Shown piece by piece: positions 43,471-51,739 of a stretch of 64,000 bases of DNA (position 1 is its first letter; every line of letters begins with the position of its first letter). The translations under genes were made by a program, and so were the position numbers. Source of the stretch: Pseudosulfitobacter sp. DSM 107133 (GTDB taxonomy: Bacteria > Pseudomonadota > Alphaproteobacteria > Rhodobacterales > Rhodobacteraceae); contig NZ_CP085154.1 in assembly GCF_022788695.1 (NCBI RefSeq), positions 806,001-870,000 of the forward strand, in the 5' to 3' direction. Under the pieces are notes generated by a model. It was given only the letters and a program-made list of their open reading frames with translations. It ran no database searches and had not been told where the DNA came from.

Positions 43471-43848
43471 TTCGCGACGGGTCTCGGTGCGCTTCCAGTC
43501 CTTGGTGTTGGGCTTGGCATGAAGCTCGATGAACTTGGGGATCATCTCACCCAGCGTCAGGGCCGATGCCTCGGAAACTTCGGGGGGCTTGTCGAACTCG
43601 CCCAACTCGACATCACGGGCGATTTCCATCGCGCGGCGTCTAGCATCGGCAAGGGAGACCACAGGATAGGGGCCGATTTTAACGCGTCTGCGCGCACCGT
43701 TCGGTCGGACCAACGTGTAGAACACCTTGGCACCTGTGGTCGACACACGCACATGCAGGCCATTTACTTTCTGGTCGCGGACCTCGTACCGTTTGATGGT
43801 CGCGGGGGGCATCGCGTCGAGCGATTTGGTTGTCAGCATCTGTTTCAT
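43470..43848 (-). pseudogene. Tyrosine integrase (P4-type), N-terminal remnant
   Basis: From the ATG at 43848, about 125 codons encode the Arm-type DNA-binding domain (KRYEVRDQKVNGLHVRVSTTG, RRRVKIGPYPVVSLADARRRA) and the beginning of the core-binding domain (LHAKPNTKDWKRTE). The catalytic domain with Arg-His-Arg-Tyr is absent; the frame runs 15 codons into ATPase sequence in the wrong frame and stops at 43426. It is probably the enzyme that inserted the island into tRNA-Phe. Confidence 0.85.
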
Positions 43849-43978
43849 GCAGACATCGTAAGACACCCAGAATCCGCGTGTCAGGGTATGGTTTGAAGTG
43901 CAATAGCCTTTTCTGAAACTGCTCTTGACTGTGTGAAGCAGTCTGCAAACCTGACGCAAAGGAAGTATTAGGTGACCA

Positions 43979-44908
43979 ATGACGAGCATTAGACAGAGAG
44001 CACTTTTTGTCCCGCAAAAGCACTTTGAGAAACTACCTTCCGACGAGGAAGGTGGCGTCACCAACTTCATCCATCGCACAGATGACCCAGCAGAAAAGTG
44101 GATAGAAGAAACAACCGCGAAAATCGGTGATTGGAAAAACCTGTCACGAAGCATCTACTTGCGTTGGGCCATCACCATCAATGCGATGTGCATCGCTGAG
44201 GACCACTACAGTGCTTTGCCAGATGAGAAGGCTCTCCAGACCGTCACTATGAGAAGTGTTTACGGCAAAGCTGTTCACGTACCTCTAGCCGTTTGGTCCG
44301 GCAAACAAGCTGCTTCTCATTACCAGCAATCTACAGAACTGGTTGCTGCGTATGGCGTCGCGGATTTGGTCGGTTCAATTGAAGACATCGTCTTCGAGGC
44401 TTTCGAAATTTACCTACGTCACAACCCTGAAAATTTCATCAAGGGGCCAGACAACAAACCAATGCGAAAGCTGTTTCGTGACCGAGAAAAGAACCCCGAG
44501 GCGTGGGAAACAGCTTGGGACGAAAGGTACAAGAACTGGCGCAGAAAGAAGATTTACAATGGCCTTTTTTCGGTGATGGAGCACTACTGGAAAGAGGCCT
44601 CATTGCTTCGCCCCAGCACGTATAAACACACTGATGTGAGCGATTGGTGTGCCACGGTAAAGATGTTCTCGGAGCTACGTAACCTGATTGTGCACAGCGC
44701 GCCAAGCGTGTCGCCAGAACTAGCGGATTACTGCTCCATACCAACGGCAATGACGTTCGATTTCAAAGAGGGCGAACCCTTGCAAGTTGAGTTGCACCAC
44801 CTTCAGTCCATCGAGTGCTTTTTGGACCAATACCTCAGCGCCTTGAACATTTCCTTGTTGGAAAAGGCAAATGGACCAATCAATACGTGGACTTCACCAA
44901 AGAGCTGA
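43979..44908 (+). CDS. Orphan island protein with a HEPN-like RxxxxH motif
   Basis: 309 residues, soluble, island-type composition. After the helical middle (ELVAAYGVADLVGSIEDIVFEAFEIY), the C-terminal third contains MFSELRNLIVHSAPSVS, an R-N-x3-H pattern in a helix as in HEPN ribonucleases and Abi-type proteins. HEPN proteins often act as toxins or phage-abortive RNases, but this motif alone is short and the match is not computed. The gene is alone on the plus strand, divergent from the integrase remnant. Confidence 0.6.
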   Translation: MTSIRQRALFVPQKHFEKLPSDEEGGVTNFIHRTDDPAEKWIEETTAKIGDWKNLSRSIYLRWAITINAMCIAEDHYSALPDEKALQTVTMRSVYGKAVHVPLAVWSGKQAASHYQQSTELVAAYGVADLVGSIEDIVFEAFEIYLRHNPENFIKGPDNKPMRKLFRDREKNPEAWETAWDERYKNWRRKKIYNGLFSVMEHYWKEASLLRPSTYKHTDVSDWCATVKMFSELRNLIVHSAPSVSPELADYCSIPTAMTFDFKEGEPLQVELHHLQSIECFLDQYLSALNISLLEKANGPINTWTSPKS

Positions 44909-45377
44909 GAAGGGAGCCGCGCCCCTGGGTGCCTCATGGGGGCAAATATTCCTGCGCTTGATTGCCTCGACTTGAAAGAAGGTAGAATAGGCTGGAACGC
45001 TCAACTTCATGACTTCAATCCATTTTTGCGTCAGAATGGGGTGCTGCGCTTCGGTCTGCACAGAGGCTAAGGAAAATTGAAAATCCTCGTGTCGGTGGTT
45101 CGATTCCGCCCCCGGGCACCACTATTTTTCAAAAAATAGATAAATTTCAGGCGCTTATCGCGTCGATGACTTTTTCATCCATCCTTCCGTCCACCCTTGC
45201 CGCTTGCCTGGCGATGTGGTGCGTCCTGACACATGTTGAACGAGACAAATCACACCAGAACAGGTCTTGTCGGGCGAAAATCAACAGTTTGTGCATTGTT
45301 CAAGCAAGCTGACTGCGGTCATCGGTGCTGGAACGGCCCCTGACAGCCGTTCCTTTCACCCCAAGCAAGCAACGCTC
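44909..45377. other. Intergenic region with right island junction
   Basis: No gene is seen. It contains the 46-bp repeat at 45076-45121 (right attachment site) and beyond it resumes chromosomal sequence leading to the 3' end of the RTX gene. The left part has no open frame with a ribosome-binding site. Confidence 0.7.
45076..45121. repeat. attR-type direct repeat (tRNA-Phe 3' end copy)
   Basis: Exact copy of 37029-37074. Only the 3' part of the tRNA is present, so this is not a second tRNA gene. Confidence 0.92.
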
Positions 45378-48300
45378 TTACCCAAAGAGATAATCAACGT
45401 TTTGCATGGTCTCCAGATCAGCGCCTGCAAATTTGATCACCACCCCCTGATCGGCAAACTGCGCCTCGGCCGCAGAGAAGGTGGTGTTGGCAAGCACGTC
45501 TTGCGCGGAACTGTAACCAAAGCTGTCGAATTGAAGCGTATCCCAATCATCCAGTTGAAGAATGACATTTGACCCTTTTTCACTGGCGTCAAAGACAAAG
45601 GTATCGGCGCCGATGCCACCTGCCATTCTGTCGTTCCCCGGGCCGCCATCAAATACGTCGCCCTCAACAGCTTTCATATAGGCTGTGAATGGGGCCGCCG
45701 TCTTGTTGATGAATTCGCGACTTTGGGCAAAGCCCTGAACCACGCCTTCGCGTGACAGCCCATTCGACATCTGTTCAAGCCACGCCTCCAGACCGCCTGC
45801 ATCGGCGGCACGGTCCAGCACGTTCTGATACAAGAGATCAACGAATCCGTTGTTGTCGAGCGCCCCATAGGTGTTGCGGAACTCGGTTGAATTGGTGAAA
45901 CCGCCCGCAATGGAAGGATATGCCTGACCTTCAGAAAGCAGCGTACTCCAGCTTTCTAGCCCGCGCTGGTCGGGATCACGGTCCAGCGTCGCACGATACA
46001 GACGGAACACATCGTCAAGAAATTCCGACTGTGCCCGACCGGACAAAGCGTTGGTATAGGTATTGGCTTCGGTGGCCGTTCCTGCCTTGAATTCGGCGCT
46101 TTCCGAGAATCCGATCACGACCTGCTGTCGAGATGTTCCGTCATCCAGTTGTTGCAGCCAACCCGCCAGTCCCGCGCTGTCTGCGGCGCGCCCCAGAACA
46201 TTGTTATACAGCAGGTTGACGAAGCCGGTGTTGTCCAGACTGCCATAAACATTCTGGAATTCACGCGAGGCGACAAAGCCGGTGGCAATCTCCACGATGC
46301 TGTTCGTGCCGCTCTCAAGGCGATCTACCCAGCCTTCGAATCCGCCGGTATCGGGTGCGCGATCCAGGGTGGCGCGGTAGATGCGGTAAACCTGACCACC
46401 CGGCGTGCTCACGGCGTTTGTGCTCTGCCCGCCAATCAGGAGATCATTTCCGGCCTCACCGTACAGCGTGTCTGATCCCTCGCCACCTATGATCGTGTCA
46501 TTGCCGCTGCCACCACGCACCAGGTCGTCGCTGCCCAGCCCGTTGTAAAAATCGTCTCCGGCAAGCAGATCAATCACGTCCGGGCCACTGGTGCCTTCCA
46601 GCACATCGTCGCCGGGGGTCGGGATTCTCGGGCCGTTCAGAATGGTCACAATGCCCGCTGGGACAGAGCCGACAAAGGGCATGCCCTCTTGCAAGGTCAC
46701 GGACAGGGCAAATGTCTCCGTGTTTTCGTCAAGCGCATCCCCCAGGATTTGAACGCGCACGGCAGTGCTGGTTTCACCGGGCAGGAAGGTGATGCTGCTG
46801 TCGAGCAGCCGGTAATCCTGCCCCAGAACCGCCGTCTGGTCGACGGCCGCAACATCAAAGCTGAGTGCGACAGAGGCAGCCTGAGACATCAGGATCGGAA
46901 TCTCGTACTCGGCAACGTCACCGCCTTTTTCACGGGTGATGGCCGGTGCCACCGAAACCGCGCGGTTCGGGCCAAGCCCGTCATTGTCCAGGATAAAGCC
47001 CACCGCCTGCACGCTCGCGGCTCCGTCCGCAAAACTGGCGCCGACCGCATTCGACAATTCCATCATGATGGTCTCGTCGCGTTCGTCGTCGCTGTCGCCT
47101 TCGGTCTGGATATAAATCCGGCGCGTGGTCTGACCCGGTGCAATGGTGATCGACCCCACGGTGCGACCGGAATAGTCGAAACCATAGTTCAGATCGCTGC
47201 CCTCTCCGGTCCCTTCCAGCGCGCGGTAGTCAACTGTAACCTCGCTTGTCGAGGCTTCGGACAGGGACACCTCAAAAGCCAGATACTCATTATGCCCTTC
47301 AAGGGCGAACGCATTCGCGACCGAGATCACAGGTCCGGGCGTGGTATCATCGTCCATAATGGTTGCTTCGCCGACCAACCCGTTTGCATCCAGACTCAGC
47401 GTGTCGGGGGCTTCGACGATCAGGGCGAAACTTTCATTCAACTCGGCTGTCGCATCACCGATCACCTCGACACGCACGGATTTTACAAGCTCGCCCGGTG
47501 CAAAGTTCACCGATCCGATCCTGGCGAAATAATCCGACCCCGCCACGGCGGTGATGTCCTTGGTCTGATAATTGACGGTCAGCGGGTCGGAAAGGGCACT
47601 GGACAGGCGAATATCGAACACAGCGTATTTGGACCCTGAGTCGCCTTCGATCAAAGCAGGATCAGACACCAGTAACGCCAGATTTGACCCTGCGCCGTCA
47701 TTGTCGTGGATGATACCCGTGGCCTGAATGCGGCTTTCACCACCGGCAAATCGTGCGGTTTCGCTCAGGTCGGTCAATCGCAGATAAATGCTCTCGTCGC
47801 GTTCGTCGACGTTGTCGCCTTCAACCTGAATATAGATAATCTTGCTGGTGACACCCGGTGCGAATTCGATCGTGCCAGAAGTTCGATCATTGTAATCCAA
47901 CCCCCAATTCAGATCGTCGCTGTTGCCGGTCCCTGCGAGTGCACGGTAATTCATGCTGACAGGCTGCAACGATGCTTCGGACAGCGTGACTTCAAAGCTC
48001 AGATATTCGTTGTGATCTTCAACCGCGACGGCATCGTGTACTGTAACGACGGGCCCGGTGCCGGTGTCATCATCCCTGATCGTTGCCACACCGCCAAGTC
48101 CATCAACACTGACGGTTCCCGTAGACGGTTGACCAACCACCAGCGCAAAGCTTTCGGTTGCTTCGGCCAAAGCGTCGCCCAGCACCGAGACACTGACCGT
48201 TTTCACCTCTTCACCGGCGGCAAAGTTCAACAGACCGTTGCGCATGACATAATCGGTGCCGCCCGTTGCGGTGATATCACGGGTTTCGTAGCTGACGGAA

Positions 48301-49496
48301 AAAGCCTCGGTCGCAGGGCGGCTCAGACGCACTTCGAAAACAGCCTCTTTGGCGCCGCTGTCGCCTTCGACAAGGACGGGATCAGACACCAGAACAGACA
48401 GGTTGGGGCCTGTCCCGTCGTTGTCCAGAATAACGCCTGTGGCGCGCAGAACATCTTCGCCGCCGGCAAAGCTGGCGTTTTCACTCAGGTTGGTAAGTTG
48501 CAAGACAACGCTTTCGTCGCGTTCGTCGGCACCGTCACCTTCGACCTGAATATAGATAATCTTGCTGGTGACACCCGGTGCGAATTCGATCGTGCCATAT
48601 GTCCGGCCATTGTAATCATAGCCATAGTTCAGATCATCGCTGTTTGCTGTGCCCTCTAACGCACGATAGCTAAGTGTGACGGTGTCCAGAGCAGCCTCTG
48701 AAAGGGTCACTTCAAAACTCAGATACTCGTTATGGTCTTCGACCGCGACCGCGTTGGACACCGAAACCACGGGCCCCGCGCCGGAATCATCGTCGCGGAT
48801 CGTTGCTTCGCCCACAAGGCCGTCAGTGCCGACCGACGGAGACGACGGGCTGTCGAGGACAAGCGCGAAACTTTCTGTCTGCTCGGCGGTGGTATCGCCA
48901 AGCACCTGCACGCTGACCAGTTTGACCTGTTCGCCAACCGCAAAATCCAGCGTGCCGAAACGCGCAACATAGTCAGAGCCTGCTGCGGCTGAAATATCCT
49001 TCGTGCTGTAATTGACGGAGAATGCGCTTGTTGCGGGCTGCGACAGGCGCACCTCGAAAACGGCCTCTTTGGTCCCCTGATCCCCCTCTTTGATGGCAGG
49101 GTCCGAGACAAGAAGCGAAAGGTTCGAGCCAGCCCCGTCATCATCAAAAATGACACCAGTGGCCCGCAGCGCAGCCTCGCCGCCATCAAATTCGGCATTC
49201 TCGCTTAGATTGGTCAGCTGGAGGATGATGCTTTCATCCCGTTCATCCAATGTATCGGAAGTAACGCCGATCCTGATCGTCGCGCTGGTCTCGCCCGGCG
49301 CCATAACAACGGTGCCGTAGGTCCGGTCGCTGTAGTCAAATCCGTAATTGAGGTCATCGCTGGTGCCGGTCCCTTCGAGCGCGCGATAGAAGAACGAGAC
49401 GGTATCGAGAGCAGGCTCTGACAGGGTAACTTCAAAACTCAGAAAGTTATTATAGCCTTCTTCGACCGTGGCATTTGAAATAGAAAGTACTGGCAT
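45378..49496 (-). CDS. Large secreted RTX protein with Calx-beta repeats and DUF4214 domains
   Basis: 1372 residues from the ATG at 49496, preceded by AGGTGAGG; a TTG start 75 bases earlier is less likely. Domains: eight Calx-beta modules arranged as four ~240-residue pairs (about 1-960), an RTX calcium-binding stretch with GGxGxD-type repeats (GSGNDTIIGGEGSDTLYG) near 965-1030, two to four DUF4214 repeats (YRATLDRAPDTGGFEGWVD and similar) to about 1270, and a second short RTX/C-terminal region (DGGPGNDRMAGGIGADTFVF) ending LQNVDYLFG-like. No N-terminal signal peptide; the C-terminus is of the type I secretion type. It is probably a calcium-stabilised adhesin or surface-layer protein. No secretion genes are adjacent. 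Confidence 0.88.
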   Translation of the reverse strand: MPVLSISNATVEEGYNNFLSFEVTLSEPALDTVSFFYRALEGTGTSDDLNYGFDYSDRTYGTVVMAPGETSATIRIGVTSDTLDERDESIILQLTNLSENAEFDGGEAALRATGVIFDDDGAGSNLSLLVSDPAIKEGDQGTKEAVFEVRLSQPATSAFSVNYSTKDISAAAGSDYVARFGTLDFAVGEQVKLVSVQVLGDTTAEQTESFALVLDSPSSPSVGTDGLVGEATIRDDDSGAGPVVSVSNAVAVEDHNEYLSFEVTLSEAALDTVTLSYRALEGTANSDDLNYGYDYNGRTYGTIEFAPGVTSKIIYIQVEGDGADERDESVVLQLTNLSENASFAGGEDVLRATGVILDNDGTGPNLSVLVSDPVLVEGDSGAKEAVFEVRLSRPATEAFSVSYETRDITATGGTDYVMRNGLLNFAAGEEVKTVSVSVLGDALAEATESFALVVGQPSTGTVSVDGLGGVATIRDDDTGTGPVVTVHDAVAVEDHNEYLSFEVTLSEASLQPVSMNYRALAGTGNSDDLNWGLDYNDRTSGTIEFAPGVTSKIIYIQVEGDNVDERDESIYLRLTDLSETARFAGGESRIQATGIIHDNDGAGSNLALLVSDPALIEGDSGSKYAVFDIRLSSALSDPLTVNYQTKDITAVAGSDYFARIGSVNFAPGELVKSVRVEVIGDATAELNESFALIVEAPDTLSLDANGLVGEATIMDDDTTPGPVISVANAFALEGHNEYLAFEVSLSEASTSEVTVDYRALEGTGEGSDLNYGFDYSGRTVGSITIAPGQTTRRIYIQTEGDSDDERDETIMMELSNAVGASFADGAASVQAVGFILDNDGLGPNRAVSVAPAITREKGGDVAEYEIPILMSQAASVALSFDVAAVDQTAVLGQDYRLLDSSITFLPGETSTAVRVQILGDALDENTETFALSVTLQEGMPFVGSVPAGIVTILNGPRIPTPGDDVLEGTSGPDVIDLLAGDDFYNGLGSDDLVRGGSGNDTIIGGEGSDTLYGEAGNDLLIGGQSTNAVSTPGGQVYRIYRATLDRAPDTGGFEGWVDRLESGTNSIVEIATGFVASREFQNVYGSLDNTGFVNLLYNNVLGRAADSAGLAGWLQQLDDGTSRQQVVIGFSESAEFKAGTATEANTYTNALSGRAQSEFLDDVFRLYRATLDRDPDQRGLESWSTLLSEGQAYPSIAGGFTNSTEFRNTYGALDNNGFVDLLYQNVLDRAADAGGLEAWLEQMSNGLSREGVVQGFAQSREFINKTAAPFTAYMKAVEGDVFDGGPGNDRMAGGIGADTFVFDASEKGSNVILQLDDWDTLQFDSFGYSSAQDVLANTTFSAAEAQFADQGVVIKFAGADLETMQNVDYLFG
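46620..49490 (-). repeat. Four tandem Calx-beta pairs (about 720 bp each)
   Basis: Each unit starts with a VxSxxNAxxxE-type strand, contains EVTLSEA, DLNYGFDY and DERDESI blocks in the first module, then the LLVSDP, EGDxG, TKDI and ESFAL blocks in the second. Units begin at protein residues near 3, 243, 483 and 723. The second module of the last unit is the most diverged. DNA identity between units is high in places (for example the ATATAGATAATCTTGCTGGT segment occurs in two units), so copy-number change by recombination is possible. Confidence 0.85.
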
Positions 49497-49915
49497 ACCG
49501 AAAACCTCACCTATTAATCTGTTCGAAGCCGTGAAAAATCTTTGGCGAAAGTTAGAAAAAAAATCTGGCAAGAGGCAAGAGGCAATCCTTTCAAACCCGA
49601 GAAATTCGCTGATTCAGAAACGTCTTGCCGAGAGTTTGGTCCGGACCTGTCACGGTTTGATGTGTTGTGACCTGATTTTTTTGTAACCACTTAATATATT
49701 TGTATGAATTCGATTTCTGTCTGATCTGTATCCACGGATTAATCCGGCGTTCATGCGCCGTTGTTTCGGCCGAATACGTCAATCCGATTCATCCTTTTGG
49801 TGCGTTGAAAAGGTCTGAACGACGCCCATGTTCCGAAAAATGCTTTTCAGAGGACGGTCTTACAAGACGAGGCCGCCGTTCTGTGGTATGAATCTTTACA
49901 GTGGGGGAAGATCAA
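49497..49915. promoter_or_regulatory. AT-rich divergent promoter region
   Basis: About 420 bases without a gene, between the RTX gene (minus) and a small gene (plus). It is notably AT-rich around 49670-49720 (TTTTTTGTAACCACTTAATA and onward), as expected for promoters or H-NS-like binding. No operator palindrome was identified. Confidence 0.5.
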
Positions 49916-50215
49916 ATGAGCTTCGTTTCAATTACCACATGGCGGATCACAGGCGAGACTGAGACCCTGCAACATGTAAAAGGCCTGATGGAAAGAAAGT
50001 ACTTTCCGGGTCTGCTGGCCTTGGGCGCGCAACACTCGATGCTTGTTGACGCAGAGTTGGACCGTTTTGCCATCGTAACAGTGTATCCAAGCCGCCAGGT
50101 GCGCGATGACGCCATCGCCCATATTTCTGCCCTGCGCACCGAAGGTGCCGAGGAGTTCGGAGCAGAGTTGATGGATGCCTATGGCGGAGAGATGCTGGCC
50201 ACTTCGGCCCCCTGA
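49916..50215 (+). CDS. Small conserved protein, ABM/Dabb-like fold possible
   Basis: 99 residues from the ATG at 49916 after GGGGGAAG. The pattern FVSITTWRI...MERKYFPGLLALGA, then LDRFAIVTVYPSRQVRDDAI, suggests a small ferredoxin-like alpha/beta-barrel fold, but no family is recognised with confidence. No signal peptide. It is a single gene ending at a large hairpin. Confidence 0.65.
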   Translation: MSFVSITTWRITGETETLQHVKGLMERKYFPGLLALGAQHSMLVDAELDRFAIVTVYPSRQVRDDAIAHISALRTEGAEEFGAELMDAYGGEMLATSAP

Positions 50216-50245
50216 CCCTCCTGTATCTCAACCTTGCAATAGAAC

Positions 50246-50281
50246 CCCCGTCAGCGGCCTTGACCGAGGTCACCGACGGGG
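50246..50281. terminator. Hairpin between convergent genes
   Basis: CCCCGTC / GACGGGG outer arms with an inner GGCCT / AGGTC stem. It lies between the plus-strand gene ending at 50215 and the P450 gene ending at 50387. There is no T-tract on the plus side, and TTCTATTG on the minus side is weak. Confidence 0.5.
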
Positions 50282-50386
50282 CGGTGTATGGCGTCTGGTG
50301 GTCCCTCTTGTGTTGGCGTGTTGCAACGCCAAAGCTTGCAGAGAATGGCCCTTGTGTCTCTACTTTTCAGCTGCGAGCAGGCTGCG

Positions 50387-51739
50387 TCAAAGCAAGGGCG
50401 TCACCTGCCACGACATCGGCAGGCCGCCATCGGGGCGCAACGAAAAACGGGCCAGTGGCGGGGGCATTGCCTCCAGCGACATCGGAGTGAGCCGCTGCAA
50501 GACGGTCGCGGCCACAAGACAGGCTTCCATCAGTCCAAAGTTTTGCCCGATGCACACACGCGGTCCGGCCCCGAACGGGAGATAGGCAAATTGCGGCCAG
50601 GTTGGCGGCTGCAAAAAGCGCGCGGGGTCAAATTGGTCGGGCGCGTCGAAAAACCGTGGATCGCGTTGGGTCAGATAGGGAATAATCTGCACCAGATCGC
50701 CGGTGCGCAGCGACAGATCCAACAATTCGACAGGCTCTGTCGCCTGACGCAGAAACAACGTGTAGGCCGGCGGATACAGCCGCAATGTTTCGTCTATGGT
50801 CGCCCGCAGGATCGGCAGCTTGGCCAGATCTTCAAAGCTCGGTGGCCGACCCGACAGCACCTGCGCCAGCTCTGACTGAACAGCATCCAGCCATGCGGCT
50901 TCTGTGGCAAGCGCCGCAAAAAGCCAGCTCAGCAGCGCGCCAGAGGTCTCGTGGCCCGCAATCAGCAGGCTCATCACATCGTTGCGCACTTCGGTGAAAT
51001 CGCCGTCATGTTCGGCAATCAAAGTGCTCAGCAAATCGCTTTGATCGCCGCTGGCGCCCCGTTCGATCCGGTCCCGCACCAGCCCCGACACCAGATCATC
51101 CATCACCTGTATCGCCCACCGCTTGCGCCGTTTGGCGGCCATCGGCAGCCAGTCGGGCAAGGTTGTTGGCGAGGTCGACTCGCGAAACGCCGTTTCCGAA
51201 AGCGTCTGAATCGCCCGTTCAATCTCGGCCCCGTTGGCGCGTGGCTCTGCGCCAAAAAGCGTGCGCGCGGCGATATCAAGTGTCAGCCGCGCCATCGTGG
51301 CATCGGTGTCAAATGTGACCCTGCCGTTTTCGGCGCGCCGGGCCAGCTCTGCGCACAGCTGCTCGGTTTGCTGCACGGCCATCTGGCCGTAGTCGGGCAG
51401 GCGTCGGGTTTGAAACGCAGGCATCACCTTGCGCCGACGCGCGCGCCATGCATCGCCCTCGGCCAGCAACAGGCTGTCACCGTTCCATTGCCGGATCACG
51501 GTTGTGAGCTTGCGAAACCGGATGAACGCGGCCCATTGCCGGGTCAGCAATGCTTCGATGTGGTCGGGGTGAAACAGCAGATGCGACCGGTAGGGACCAA
51601 GCCGCAGGCGCACAACATCGCCGTGGGTGGCCCGCAATCTGGCATAGAGGCCAAGTTGATCGCGTTTCAGTTGGGTCAGATGGTCAATACCAATCAGCCA
51701 GGGTGCCGGTTGGGTTCCGGTACTGCGCGGGGCGCTCAT
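50387..51739 (-). CDS. Cytochrome P450
   Basis: 450 residues from the ATG at 51739 (ATGA overlap with the upstream gene). The I-helix oxygen motif AGHETSG, the K-helix ETLR and the heme loop FGAGPRVCIGQNF with the cysteine ligand are present. The N-terminus has no membrane anchor, as usual for bacterial P450s. It resembles the CYP102/CYP4-like fatty-acid or terpenoid branch in its heme loop, but the substrate is not predictable. Co-translation with an isoprenylcysteine-methyltransferase-like membrane protein hints at a lipid substrate. Confidence 0.9.
   Translation of the reverse strand: MSAPRSTGTQPAPWLIGIDHLTQLKRDQLGLYARLRATHGDVVRLRLGPYRSHLLFHPDHIEALLTRQWAAFIRFRKLTTVIRQWNGDSLLLAEGDAWRARRRKVMPAFQTRRLPDYGQMAVQQTEQLCAELARRAENGRVTFDTDATMARLTLDIAARTLFGAEPRANGAEIERAIQTLSETAFRESTSPTTLPDWLPMAAKRRKRWAIQVMDDLVSGLVRDRIERGASGDQSDLLSTLIAEHDGDFTEVRNDVMSLLIAGHETSGALLSWLFAALATEAAWLDAVQSELAQVLSGRPPSFEDLAKLPILRATIDETLRLYPPAYTLFLRQATEPVELLDLSLRTGDLVQIIPYLTQRDPRFFDAPDQFDPARFLQPPTWPQFAYLPFGAGPRVCIGQNFGLMEACLVAATVLQRLTPMSLEAMPPPLARFSLRPDGGLPMSWQVTPLL

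Larger units (their letters stand above)
37029..45121. mobile_element. Genomic island integrated in tRNA-Phe
   Basis: About 8.1 kb bounded by an exact 46-bp direct repeat: the 3' end of tRNA-Phe (37029-37074) and 45076-45121. Base composition inside is more AT-rich than the flanks. The content is accessory: orphan proteins, an IS66 element, small ORFs, the start of a tyrosine integrase and the tail of a RepA-like ATPase joined by a deletion. With the integrase destroyed, the island cannot excise by itself. The tRNA was restored at the left junction, as is normal for tRNA-targeting integrases. Confidence 0.9.

Noticed and set aside
45076..45121. Second tRNA-Phe gene
   Set aside because: Only the 3' 46 bases are present; the acceptor 5' strand and D-arm are missing. 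It is the island attachment repeat.
46689..48659. Two ~316-codon plus-strand frames opposite the RTX gene
   Set aside because: They arise from the repeated Calx-beta units read backwards; they repeat with the same period and have no start signals.
49591..49891. Small frames in the RTX upstream region
   Set aside because: Short, AT-rich, no Shine-Dalgarno sequence; they look like chance frames in a promoter region.
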